The notes beneath the pieces were generated by a model. The model was not told where the DNA came from and did not search any database. It saw only the letters and a program-made list of their open reading frames with translations. The position numbers and the translations under genes were made by a program. DNA of 64,000 bases, taken from Pelodera strongyloides. Its lineage: Eukaryota > Nematoda > Chromadorea > Rhabditida > Rhabditidae. Positions 39,296-52,525 of the stretch are shown piece after piece (the first letter of the stretch is position 1; every line of letters starts with the position of its first letter). Where the stretch lies: the NCBI GenBank assembly GCA_036852015.1, contig JAANDG010000093.1:124001-188000 (forward strand), written 5' to 3'.

Positions 39296-39987
39296 TAAAA
39301 GAGACGCATCCAGGAGTGAAATTTAAAGTTCACTCCTGTTACTTATCGATTACGGGGGTCGTTTACTAAGATGGAGTGAAGTGCGTGGATGGAAACGATC
39401 CCCTCACAATAAACAACGAGATTTGTGGGCCACGAAAACACTTTGGAAAGGAGCCACCCAGATAAACGTCTTCCACAATTACATCTATACAATGACTAAT
39501 ACACCATAGGATAAGAGTTTCTGAGACATATTTAGTCACTAGCTTAAACTGAGCAATGGAATGTACCTATGAAGTTTTACTAGTCCTCCTTAAGCAGACT
39601 CAAAAATCTTTTCAAGATATAAATGCAAGTAAAAGTTAATGTATAATATTCTTTATGTAATGAAGACGTAAATGACTAGAAGTAACTGCGCGAAGCATGG
39701 TATATACTATTAATGCGAAGAAGTGTTGTCCGACATGTGAATGAAACACCTAAAGGAAGAGTAATATTCTCTAGTTGCGATCCTCTATCGAGAGGGCCCA
39801 AATCCAATTTGATATTCTGCAAATGGGACCCTTTCTGTCGCTTAGAGTCCATCACGACGACTGAAACACTCTGCCGTGAATTGTCTGCTTGCGAATAAAT
39901 CCAATGAACACGCTAATTGAGATTGAATGAACATTTTACGGTGTCTGTGTTGGAGCAAAACCCAAACAATTATCTTTTAAACCATAC

Positions 39988-40093
39988 GGTTCATAAACAT
40001 AAAGAATTATCCATTATATGGGAAAGAGGTTCATAACCATAAAGAATTATCCATTATATAGGAAAGAGGTTCTTAAACATAAAGAATTATCCT
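39988..40093. repeat. 40-base tandem repeat, about 2.6 copies
   Basis: A unit beginning GGTTCATAAACATAAAGAAT recurs at 39988, 40028 and 40068, a strict 40-base period with two or three base changes per copy. The last copy is truncated. Confidence 0.9.
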
Positions 40094-40526
40094 CCTTTAT
40101 GTGTTCCATGTGTTCCGTGTGATTCTAATTAGCGAATCTGCGAATTAGTTCCACTAATCTGACAAAGAATTGGAAATTCTAACGAGAAACTGGAAGAACA
40201 AAAACAGAATTTAATAGCAAGTAATTTGGAAAGAACCAACGAATGTACAATAGCTATACAAATTACGAGAAAAATGCGAATCTACGATTTACAGCGTAAA
40301 TCAATTGCGGCGTAAAATATTGTTTTCGTTATTACGTATTTGCACAGCATTTTCACCGAAATAAAAGTGGAGTGCAAAAAATATATGTGAACATAATGCG
40401 TAGGCGGTTCGCTCGATGTCTTTCCTTTATTGTTGATAATTATTTAAATAAATTTAGCGACTGAATATGAAAATAGACAATTGGCGTGGATAAGCTGGTG
40501 CAAAATAGTTACTTGAATTCACATAC

Positions 40527-40668
40527 CTCTCTTCTGTTAGTCGGTGCTTATGCGCTGTTCTGATCTGCGGACATGTCACAACTGGTGCTGCAGGATGTGG
40601 AGCTGGAGAAGCTATCGAATACGCTTTTTCATTTTCTATCATCTTTGTAAAATGCAGTTGTTGTGTAT
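40527..40668 (-). CDS. Candidate orphan coding exon
   Basis: An open frame bounded by a strong acceptor (AATAACTTTTCAG) and a strong donor (GTATGTG), 142 bases, entering in phase 1 and leaving in phase 2. It encodes about 47 residues, including a Met at MIENEKAYSIASP, a Pro/Ala run and HKHRLTEER. It does not join in frame to the TP53I11-like first exon, and I found no partner exons. It might be an alternative 5' exon of a gene read leftwards, or chance. Not recognised. Confidence 0.25.
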
Positions 40669-43600
40669 CTGAAAAGTTATTTGCTAATTTGTTCAATTGC
40701 ACTAAAGTATTGAATTAAATTATACTCAACATGGGGGAAATTGCCTATTGCGATGAGCAAGCTATTACGATACAAACATGGTAAAAGGTTTATTTTTCAC
40801 AAAATGAAAAAGGCTCAAAAGAGAAGAACTGGTATATAACGCCTATGCTTGTTTTGGGCATCACCTCCTGGAAGATGTTAAGAAAAAAAAACTTTTCGAT
40901 AAGCCTTCTATTCATGAAGAATGTTGGTTAATTAAAAACAATGCACAATTATGCTCTTTCCCAAAATAACAAAATAATGCGTAGTTGCTGTCATTGGAAA
41001 ACCGCAGAAAATTAAAACGACGCTTTTGACGTCGACAACTGAAGAGAGAAAGGAATAGTAATTGGATGTTAGTCTATAACTACATAAACATATATTCAGT
41101 CTGTGCTGGCAAACACACTAGCGGACGTCTGTCACTTGCAGCTTTCAAAGAGTGCGAACCTCAAATACTTTTATGATTTTTTCTTCATACAAAGGTACAA
41201 TTCATAAAGTAATGAAAGAATCATAATATTAAAATCTAAACCGTATCGTGAAAAATATTCACGCGTAAAAAACTAGCATGAATAAATTTTTGACTTTTTC
41301 TACGATGTGCCCGGTTTTCTAGTTCTTCTCTTGTGTGTGAATTGCTCTTATTCTGGAGTGAGTGAGCCGAATTATCGTTGTGTGTGTGGGCACGATAGGA
41401 AAAACCTCAAATTTGGGGCCGGCACTGAGCGAGGGGGAGAACCGTTGGCAATTAGACTAAAATTCGAGAAACAGGCGCACACACACGTCGGACCAAGTCA
41501 CGTTATATGTAAATATATATTGTTGCTGTGGAAATGAACGTGAGTTCGATATGGGGATACATGAAGGAAGAAAGGTTGTTGAAAAAAATATATGTTGTTT
41601 GTTAGAGCGGAAGGGCCATTGCATATGTTGTGCGTTAGGGCAACAGGCTCTATGTGGACGACAGCTGCGGCCCAAAAAAAAAGGAAAAACATGCGCATTG
41701 CGACTCGTACTTCCAATCCGTCACTTTGTTTTGCCTAAAAGCTTAGACGTTGGCATAACTTTTTGGGCAATATATGAATTTATTGTTTATGGGATTCTTG
41801 TCATTTTAGTTGGAACAATGGGTTGGACTGACGGAGCAATTCACTAGCCACAAACCCGAGTGTGGCGGAGCATGACCATCATCAACTTGGTTGTTAAAAT
41901 ATCCATGTTAGGAGCGAGCCATGAAAACCACAATAACTTTTCTAGTTTATCATTGTCAATTCAGAGGGATAAAGATATGATATATGATACATGCCGAGAG
42001 GGAGAGATTCGAAAATGAAGATATAAACGGGATTACAGAAAGCTAAATAATAAGTAATAAAGAGAAAGGGATACAAAGAGAGAGATAATAAGTTGGGTTC
42101 CGCGAATAAGTTATGTTACTTGAATAATAAGATAAGTGCAAAGTAAAGTGCAAAGAGCATACTCGGAAATGTGCAACTTAAAGCGATAATTCAGGGAAGT
42201 GCGAAATAACCAATGCGCATAATAAAGCTTGACTACCCATGTTACAATAACATAGTTTGCCTCAATTGAATACGTGTGTGTCTGATTAGTGCATAGCAGA
42301 GTGTGTAGACAAGCCGAATAGAGTATTACAATGAATAAAACATTGAGCGCATACATGGACTTCCCGTATTCAGAACGCTGGTTCTCTCCGCCGTTAGTGC
42401 GCATGCCAAAAAGTAGATCGCCTCGTAATTCGCGCAATATTGTTTATGGAAAAGAGGGGGTTGGGCACAATAAGTGCTGAAAGGGGGTTTGAATTTGTCT
42501 TGAATTCGAAATGATGATATTGAAAGCGATCCCTTATGCCTATGCCTCCTTCAACAAAACAAAATATGCACGTTGATTCATCAGCACAAAAAAAAATGAA
42601 ATGAAATTGAGTATTCTCTCCTCTCATTTGGGAAATTAAATTTCAGTACTGATTATCTATAAAGTAGATAAGGTCGAAAAGTACACACAGAGTAGATTTC
42701 GCTTCCATTAATTGACAGCTAATTAGTTGGATTAATTGAACCGATTTTATATTAAATTATTCAGTGGAAATAATTGGACAGACAATGAACTTGACGATTG
42801 TTCCCTCAGATCTGAAATAAAAGAGTTCATGAAACCGTGGTTTTTCTGAATTACATGGATTAACATTGACAAAAGATTGCCTTAATTAAGTGGTTACAGC
42901 TTGAGCTCATTTAGCGGTAATTGGCTTGAGACAGTCGTGGTCAATCGTGATTAAGGAAACAAAACAATTACTTTGCGTTATAACAAAAACAAAATCTTTC
43001 CTTATTTCCTCCACTGTTCGTTATTTTCTGATGTACATATATCCGTGGGACATCTTAGAACTCTGACTATTACTGTTTAAAGAAGTATATATTTTCCATC
43101 TAAATCGATTTTATCATGAAACTCTTTTAAATATTTTATTTAAACGTTGTCTGAAAACATATTTACAAAAATGAAAACAGTAAATTGCAAAAGAAACGCA
43201 TTCCATAGGACTATGATTGCATTACAAAATTGCACTGAACTGTAGGGGATTGCACATATTATTACACTCGTCAAGCTTATTATTTTTTTTAATAAAATAT
43301 GGATAGCTAGAGACTATAATAGAATTGAGACACATAAAACTTGATCACAGTTGTGTGGCTCTGAGGCAAGAAATAAGGGCAGAGGGCTTAAAGATCACGA
43401 TAAGAGCATTGTAATTGATATCATATATTCACTTTCCGATCATGCGGAGAACAGTAGAATCGCGAGCAATATATCACAATAACGGGGGTAAAATAACGGT
43501 GAAATGAACAAATTAATCATCGTATCGTACATGCTGACGCTGGGCAAGATGCTGGTTTGTCTAAATCAAAAATTCAACGTCAAAATGTGGAACTTCTCTT

Positions 43601-44000
43601 CGCACAGCGCCAAACATGAATTCGATTAGTGAGATAATAAGAAGAATGGCTAACTGCCAACAACGACAAAGCGAGCGAAAAGACATAAATTTTGTCGTCA
43701 CCAGTATAGACAAATAGGATGGGCAAGAGAAAATAAAAATAATGCACAATGCATTCTTGTAAACACAAAATTGCACTTCTAGTCGATACCGGTGAAGTGT
43801 TCTATAACGAACAGTACAGTAGTATATCAATCAACATGACGATCGATCAATATAGGGAAGAAAAAAAAGAACCACTCGATGACCAGTACTTGGCCACTTT
43901 AGCCGAGCGGCCGAAGGAAACAAATGGTGGCCATAACTTGGCCGTATGGGGGCACAACATCGGGGGAATATGCTACAATCTACATAACAGCTGAAGAATA
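40669..44000. other. Gene-poor spacer downstream of ets-4
   Basis: About 3.3 kb, AT-rich. It should contain the ets-4 3' UTR near its right end. No coding exon, RNA gene or mobile element is recognised. Confidence 0.5.
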
Positions 44001-47000
44001 TCAAAGGTTGTATGGTGGAAGGAACTTGTAAACAAGTCTTTGCTTCTTCTCCGGCTTTTGAATGATACCCTTCTTGTAATACTGACGGAGACTTCGGGAC
44101 AACTTGTCATAGTTCATCTGCGATCGGTTTTTCCTTTGTCCCCAGTAACGGGCCAGATGGTGCGATGACTCGATTTTGAATGTCCCTGGAATTAAAGAAA
44201 AATCAGCGTGTTTCGTTTAAAATTGTTCCCGAACGATAGGAGCGAAATTGCTCGAGATCAAAGATGTATTGCTGTTTCCATTAAGCTGCGTCAAACGAAG
44301 TTGACTATCAGTTGTACGCTCTGGCAATTTTGGGTTGTAAATAACGTGGAAATGCGATAAGCAAAGGTTTTTGCAGTGTTCTCGAAACATTGCACATGAC
44401 TTTGGACGTGTTAATTGGGAAAAGTGTGTTTACAACCTCAAGGTATGGGCACTTGCTAAACGATCGATAAACAATTACCTTCCTCCCGATCGACCCATCT
44501 CACACATGAACTGTATTGCTTGGGTTGGTCGAGTAGTTCCCTGATGAAGTGCCATAGATGAACTGTGCCGGACTGTCGGAGACCACCTCTTTCATCGGGT
44601 CGGCCCACATTCATGCCACCCGGCATGCCAGGAGTATATGTCAACGGATGCAATTGACCGGGCATACCAAGCATAGATGCCTGAGACTCCAGGTCGTCAT
44701 CCGCGCCTGAAAAATCATTTTTTTTTTCAAGTTTTTCTAAGTTGTATGTGAAAAAATGGATGGAAAAAATGTAAGCGCGCTTTTATAACAAAAAGTAAAC
44801 GAACCTTCGTGCATCGAGTTCGAGCTGCTCATTTCGGAACTGGAGGGTGACGGCAGAATTGTGTTATTGAAGAAGTGTGGATTTGATTCGGACACCGGGA
44901 AGTTGTTGCCTGAAATTGAAAGGCACATAAAAATGATGCAGAATGTTTTTGGCTTTTTAGGCAGTTGTTCCTTTTTTTGATTTTTGTTCATAATTGCACT
45001 CTGTTCTTGTAGCGCATCTGATAGTGTATCTTAGATCTGTGGACCCATAAAGTCTAACTGATAAAAAGTCACATGAGAGGGGTTATGGGGATTAGCGAAG
45101 GATATTAACTCTAAGATAAGCTCCAGTTTGCCGAATAGGAGACATAAAACCCAGGTGATCAGTTTCTTTTAATAGTGACGTGTGCTTACCATTGTAGTAT
45201 TGTGAGTTCATGTTGACCTGTTGCGTTTGGTCATTTGTGGGGTAATTATTGAACACATGGGCGGGAAGGTTTCGCGGATCGCACATCGAGCTCATTGCGG
45301 TTTGGTCGGCATTCTGAAAATTACATACCAGTAATGAAAGGAACGGTACCATGTAAAGATATAACCAACAAATATATTGCATTTTGAAGTCTCACCCAGT
45401 TCTTGGGCAGGGAATTGTCGGCGGCGGTCATGCTCATCGCAGAAGTGCTGCTACTGCATTGTTGCTGTTGGTACGATTCGAAGGCTAAAATTAGAACGAA
45501 ATCAGTTTTGGGGCTTTCTCAGAGAAAACACAATTACTATTTTCATGCTATGATTTAGTCATCCCATCGTTCTGACTCATAGCTATGAATACTCATAGTT
45601 ATGAATACACACTTGCACTTGCCAAACGAGTCAGATGGATCAACAAATGTAGCTGGTGAATGTTTGCTAATCTTTGCATGATGAATAATATTTCGTACTC
45701 TTGGAGGTTGCCACCTTTGTTTATCATGACGAATACATTAATCACTGACGAAAATATTGTGCTTTCAAAGTGTTTGCTTACTAAGTATTGTAAACAAGGG
45801 TGTAGTTAATTTGTGAAAACCAGACTTGAGCAAATACTAACCGCAGGTGATTACGAGACGAACCCTGCAGATGACGTGAAAAAATGTTTCAGCAGATAGG
45901 AAACAATTTTGAGGTTAGCGTATGATTTATGCTCATCATGCAGAGCATATAGAGTTTGCAACAGAAAGTCAGAGCTAATAGTCTCACCAGTCTTCCAGAG
46001 CTGTAGCTGGGCATAGAGTGTGTCGCCTCCTTCTGGGGTCAGGTGCTCAAAGTCCTTCTGGCTCATCTGGAGCAGTGTTCGACCGTTGACATTCAGATGT
46101 CCCGATGGTGGTGGAAGATTGAACTGTTGGCACATCTCTCGGATCCATCTCCATCCATGTTCACAGGTCCAGTGGTTCGGATCTAGAGAAATGTCACCCT
46201 TAACTGAAACATATCAGTTATTCATTTAATCGAGTTTACTGCTTAACTATCTGATGCCCATAACTCGGAAAAGTCTGGTCACCCTCCGATGATTTAAGGC
46301 AAATTCACTTTCTTCCCTCCTCGCTCGAGGCGGCAAATCGCTGGGAAAACCAGGCAACCCAAATGTAGGTCAGCCGCGGAAAACGCAGTGCAACAGTGAA
46401 AACAAACACTGGAGGGGAAAGTGAGAGTTGCTGGTCAAGCCTATTAAAAGCTCTATAAAGAAGGTGGATTTTGACATTTATAAAATCACTACTAACCAGT
46501 GGGGAGACCCAATCCAGCACAAGTTGTCGAAATGTCTTGAATGAGATGTCTGAGGATCAGATCCCTGTAGATGTCCAGCTGTTGAGCATCAGCCGCCGGT
46601 TCGGTCCCGTCTCCAGCGGTGATCTCGGTGTTTGACCCCGGCAGTATCGTGTTGGCGTATGTATATGGGTTCGCAGTAGAAGGCTGTTCATCTAAATTAA
46701 CCGTCATCTTAATCTAAATACTCTTCTCGTCGTTAAACGAATAAGTCTTACGGATATTTCATTCTCTTGACCTAGAGACCCATTAGTATAATGGGTTGGT
46801 TGCTGAGAAGTGAATTCACATTTTGTAATCAGGTCATCTGTGTCTGTTTGAGGCGACATGTTGCGCGGGATGTAATTCACCCCCGTTGGGAGGATGTTTT
46901 TGATAGTTCAAGCACAAAAAGACTCGGCCGCAATATGCAAATTTCGCGCCGAAGACTGGATTTTGACCATGTTGCCACAGATTGCGAGAGTACGCATAAC

Positions 47001-48374
47001 TCGGGCAATAAACCGGACCCGACAGTGGAAAGGACGGAAAAAAGGACTGTAGTGGGGTCAATGGAAAGTATACTTGACATGAGGAAGAAAGACACGTACC
47101 ATCTGCGCCGACTTCGAATTTGACAGTGTTCTGCACGTTACAGGGGAGGTTGAAGGGACTCAGCTCCTGAATACACAATTAGTTGTAAAAGCACTTGTAT
47201 CATACTCCTTCCCCTAAAAAGCCAGGCGTGGAATTAGACATGTCTGCCTTTATCCCCATATGTTGTTCATTCTCGAATCAACAAGCTTTCACCATCATCC
47301 CACCCTTAGACAGAAAACCCGTTTGATCCCGCAGATGTGAAGAAACAAAGAGGATTAGAGACAAGTGGAAAGGTCATTGATTTAAAAGGAATGAAAGTGA
47401 ATGGATTGAAGCTATTGAAACAGGTATGCTCGTCGGGCCAAGCATGTTATGCCGTACTTAGATGCTCAGAAGCATACTGAACTGTTCCAAGACTTCGAAA
47501 TTTTACGGAAGTTAGTGGCCATTACTTAAATCACCTCATAAAGTGAATTTCTCCTTGTTTCTCACGCAAAAGTGCTGAGGAAAAATGAGGTCAGAGCTAG
47601 ATTATAATCACTTTAGTACTCCTAGCCTAGAATGGTACCGGTCACCTTTTCAGTTCTTTGAAAGGCAAAAGGAAGTGCGAGATCAAGGGGGTTGTGTGGA
47701 ACAGAGCAATAAGACGTAATTGTGAACGATAGCATGATAGATCGGACCAGTGGTGACAAATGCAGAATAATACTCAGAACCAACATATTTTGCTTACTTG
47801 TCTGTTGTTCTGGTTGGGTCTTCTGACAAAGGCGCTTTGGAGGGAAGCAGTGGCGGCTGCTGTGCCCGCGGTAGGGACTGGACGACATTGGGGTGACATC
47901 GGGGCGCTCAAGTGGACATTTCTGCCTGCGCAAAGAACCTGAAACCTGGTCGCTTAGTATCTCAGCACCGCTTCTTTTAATTGACCAACTCTTAGTCAAA
48001 AATAAATTACCTTGTTTTCATGTGTGAAGTCATCTTCGGTATCAGACAATGAAGGAGCCAGGTCCCATCCGAATGGAACGACACCTTCGTCCATCGCACC
48101 TGTATAGAAAACATAAGGATTAACAACTAGAAACCTTATTAGGCCCCGGGCTGGAGATCATAACTACGAAAAAAAGAGGCATCTAGTTGAGATGCTCACC
48201 GGAGTATGGCGGCGTGCTAAATGCGTTTTCAAACGTTGCCGAATCGACACTGCGAGGTGGTGTTGGGAATGAGGGAAATTCTGGAGAGTAACTGAATTGC
48301 GGAGCAGGGACTTCTTGGCAGACAGTAATACCACATGTGGGATGCTCGAACATGGTGTGTTGTTGGAAGAACAT
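44001..48374 (-). CDS. ets-4: ETS transcription factor, SPDEF/ETS-4 type
   Basis: A sequence-specific nuclear transcription factor. Twelve exons, 48374-48200, 48099-48011, 47938-47798, 47166-47100, 46843-46752, 46713-46497, 46182-45988, 45484-45396, 45313-45190, 44909-44805, 44706-44479 and 44185-44001, give 568 residues. A Pointed/SAM domain lies at about 261-325 (DPNHWTCEHGWRWIREMCQQ, GRTLLQMSQKDFEHLTP). The ETS domain is C-terminal at about 483-565: VHLWHFIRELLDQPKQY, WVDREEGTFKIES, the recognition helix MNYDKLSRSLRQYYKKGI and RLVYKF. The combination MNYDKLSRS-RQYYKKGII-KP is typical of SPDEF, whose C. elegans counterpart is ETS-4. The N-terminal 260 residues are low-complexity and likely regulatory. 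The acceptors of exons 5 and 6 were chosen by frame. A second in-frame Met occurs 7 codons into exon 1. Confidence 0.93.
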
Positions 48375-51300
48375 GAGGACTCGTTCTGATGAGGTGCGCT
48401 TTGCAAATTGCTTTCAGCTGCGGCAGACTCAGATAGAGACTGGGTTGATTGGCCTTATATTGAAGAAGAATGGTCTTCTTATCACAGTGTTGCCTGCCTG
48501 TCTCTTTTTTTTCTTTTTGCAAAGGCCAGTTGACTGAGACTTCACTTTAGAGATAAACAACACTGGGTCTGATAGTAGTGACCAAACAAAAACGCGATAA
48601 TTTGGCAAAGTACGTAAGAGTGAATAAGGGTTCATAATATAATGCTAAATAGTGACTAATCTGCTTGCAAATTGGGAGGGCAAGTAAAATTGGGAGGGCA
48701 TAGTTGCAGTCGATAATGGCGTAATTTTGCGGAGGCAATTTTTACTTCTGTTATTACTTCTGGTTTACTTCTGCTAAATTGAAGCCACAGATTTTCTCCA
48801 TGATTTTTTGCACAAAAAACTCACATACATTCACTCGTCTGACATGCAGCAACGCAATGGATGTTTTCTTCAGATTGCAAGTTATTTCTTTAAACTTTGA
48901 TTTGTTTCTGCATACCGGTGTTTTAGCAACGAAAATATTTCCTCATAATTATCATGATTTCAGCGCAAATTTTGTTTATATCTTATCACTGTTGCCAAAA
49001 TAAAAGTTTACTGGAGTTCGAGGTCTCCCTTTTAGCGTGGGCAGTTATCGTGGAAGGAAGGTAGGAAGGGATTAGCCAGCCCTTCGCCAACCCTCTTACC
49101 GTATTATTTCTGTCGCTTAATTGAACGACGGAAATAATACATACGGTTTAGTTTGCCGTCTTATCTGCCCAAATAATAATAATAGTAATTTATTACATGC
49201 GCACAAAAACATAAATAACATTACGTCAGATTGTCAAGCCCCAAAAATTGAATACGTAAAGATGCTAATTACCTGCAACTCATTCTTTCAATCTAACATC
49301 ATAGAGCATGAACATCACTGCTCCTGTTCCTTTTTCGCAATCGCGCTTTTGACAAAAATTAATAACAGCATTTCTCAGTAGCAGCGTGCGTATTTGAATT
49401 CTACTGTGGTTTTACAACCATTCGCGTCACGAGATTGTGTCTCTTTTCAAGGAAAAAGTACAATGTGCACTGGGCATACAGAGAACTGTGGACGGTATAT
49501 AAATTAAGAGAGGATTGTAAAAAAAAGCAGATAACACAATGAAAACCCCACGAACTCGATTTTTCTTCTTTATAACTGAAATTATGCTTCAACTTACCAA
49601 AATCGACCAAAACCACACTGCGGCCGGATTTTGCGTGATGGCGCGAAATAGTTCGGATCCTGCTAATAGCATTTTTTGGTAAAGTAACATTGGAATCAAG
49701 AAAAGATGCCTGATCAGCAGGCACAAAATCTCGTTAAAACGCTGGTGGTAAACAATCGAAAAAGTACGAGGTAAAAACTACTTTACAGGGAGCTCAGAGC
49801 ACAAACGGGAAAGTGCAAATCTCTTTCATTTTTTCAAAAGATTGCCCCAAAAAGGCGTTGGATGAGCGGCTGCGTACCACCGTTCCGACGGCGCGCCCGG
49901 GCCCATAAGGGAGCGAGGCTAGTGAGAAAATAGGACAGAAAGTACAAGAAAACGAACGGTAAGGCAGACGAGACTTGACAACACAGACAGAAAAACGTGA
50001 TCAACTTTATGCAAATTACACTTCGTATTGCGCAGTTACAATTGTAGTCTTACGTGAAACAAAACTGGGTATTAAATCGAAGAGCAGTATGCATGGAATG
50101 TTATCCCGACCCCAAGATAACTCGTCATGTACAATGAATGAATTAAATTTTGCGTACGGTGCGCACAAGAGAACAATTGAGACGTCAAATATAGAAAGTG
50201 GAAAATGAGATGAGTAAGCTAGTGCGGGCCGAATCCATTGAATTTGTTAGTTACTGACGAGCACGGTCTGTTCATACATTTAACACTTAACTATATGGAG
50301 GAATAACAAGCAGGACCGAAGGCGAAGTAAAAAGTTAATCAATTCTTAACACAGTCCCTGAATAATCTTCAAAATTCAACTACGTCTTAGTGATGTTGAC
50401 CTTGTGATCGCAAAGGTACATATGCACAGCTTGCATTAGTTGGGCAGCGCAAAATCGCAGAGATAGTGGCAAGGATAATACACATATCACATAACACTAG
50501 TTTTTGAAAAAGTATCAAGATTGCACTATTTGCTGTGCAATAACCCTCATGCTGGACCTTGGTTGGAAAGTGAAAGTGTCTCAGTAGGTCTCCTTCTGGG
50601 TGAAAGTGCATGAGGTCAGCGAGGAGGTCTGTGGCGCGCGAGAGCGCGCTGAGTGAAAGCATCTTCATCTTCATCCTCTCAGTTTTACAGCGTGTAGCGC
50701 GCCTCACTCTCTCGCCCGAGGCTCGACCGGTCTATGCGGACGAAAAAAAAAGCGAGGTCTGCAATCCCTCTGAGACACCGGATCTAACCCTCCTCCCCCT
50801 CAACATATAACTATGCGAATGGGGAAAGCAGTCAATCTTTTTGAAGGGGTCGTTTTTTCATCGGCTGAACAAGTCTGCAGACTTGAGTTTTGAAGCAGTT
50901 AGTTTGATAACTGACAAAACCGCCTAGTGCACGCCATGTCCACTTTACGCTGTACCCTTCCTTCTACAAGCAAATAATGACGCCGGTATAATTACCCTAT
51001 GTGATTGACAATGCTTAAGACAAAATCATTATTAGATGTAAATTAGAGAGCCAAGAAACAAAGCTTGGTTGCCATTTGTAACTGTAAACTCCAAAGGGTT
51101 GTGGCAGCTCAAAGAAAGTGTGGCGAAACGTTGTGACAAAAGGTGAAAGTGGTCAATGTTCGCCCTATTCGGCTGTCATTCTCGGGGGTGAGTGGGTGGT
51201 TGGCTCGAGATATGCTTTGTTTCTATCTATCCCCTGGCTGTGGGGCAGGTTCTGGGAGAAATCTCGTCCACGGTCTGCAAGTCACCAGTCCTTTCACCTG

Positions 51301-52525
51301 CAAGGGATACATGGCAGGAAAGCATAACAAAGGGATCAGGGCAAACTTTTTTTTCAAAATCTCACTTTGGAATTGTGGAATGCCAAGGATGGAATTTCGA
51401 ATGTTTGAAACTAGCGTTTTATGGCGAGCGCTCTTCCTAAATGTCAAGGAAAATGACCATTTGTTGAATCAACGTTAACGAAAATGCACCCAAATGGTAA
51501 GTGGATTTGAGTCGTTTCCGTTTCGACAATTTTCCACAAGCTAGGATTCAATGTGCTTGGCTTTTTTCACTAACAATTAGCGTTCAGCGGTGGAAATATT
51601 GCGAACTTTATTCACAGCATCGATGAAACCACGAAACCACGTTCTGCGTGCGAATCGCTTGTCATATCAAATAAAGAGGTCTAGTGTTCTCACTTTCCCT
51701 AATCGTTTCATGATATTCCAGTTCGATCTCACACTTTCACTTTCCAGATGCGAGAAATCAAATAAGATATCGTGATCCATGGCAAGAAAGCCGGTGACAC
51801 GTGAAGAGCTCCCTGAAGGAAAAATAAACAAAATAGGTAACGAAATTGGTTTATACACAACAGCTGAAAAATTAATTTGTATTTTTATATACATATGTAC
51901 TGTGGAGAACAGTACTGTAGTTGCGTTCTCGTAAAATAAACCTATTTTAATTGTAGTGCTCTAATGGGAAAAATAAATAAATTATGCTTGGCATAGAGAA
52001 GTCACTCCCTACTTTTAGTAAGTTTTTTTCTCTAACAGCTGTTCATTATGACCGGTGATGGAATTGAAACTTGACCTGTATATAATGGACAATAACTCAA
52101 ACAAAAGCAATTTCATATTAGGTTTATCACAACAAAACACTCACGCCTCATATGCTGATTTTCATTGAGTACAACGCAGTACCATTGTTAATATTCAAAG
52201 AGAGGGATGAATCAAAGATATTCCCATATAACGTTTTGTGTCATACTCCTAATTTTTGATTGACAAAAGCAAAATGGTTTCGCGGAAAGTGAACCCTCTT
52301 CTTTTTAATGTTTACATATCTCGAAAAAAAATGTTACCAGAATTCACGTATATCCATAAATGTCAAGAATAATAGTTTATACTCTGTGTTAACATTATCT
52401 TATCAGTATGCACTTGTGCATAGGTACACTTTCAGACATTGTTATCAACAGCTCGTTATTGTTTAATGTCTATTCTGAATACTCAATCACATCTGGACTT
52501 CACTACAAACCTACACGTTAATCGG
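48375..52525. other. Spacer between ets-4 and the UGT gene
   Basis: About 4.2 kb separating two divergent genes, so both promoters should be here. It contains a hairpin (listed) and two GC-richer patches at about 49855-49920 and 50620-50730 with GCGCGC runs that could be promoter-like. No exon is recognised. Confidence 0.5.
49101..49140. repeat. 15-base-arm inverted repeat
   Basis: GTATTATTTCTGTCG (49101-49115) and CGACGGAAATAATAC (49126-49140) are reverse complements with one G-T-tolerant mismatch and a 10-base loop. It may be a remnant of a small inverted-repeat element. Confidence 0.75.

Larger units (their letters stand above)
35773..40526. other. Gene-poor spacer
   Basis: About 4.7 kb of AT-rich sequence upstream of the TP53I11-like gene. 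I find no convincing exon. Two repeats are listed separately. Open frames of about 100-120 codons at 37041-37409 (plus) and 38584-38892 (minus) have no family signature or supporting splice sites. Confidence 0.5.
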
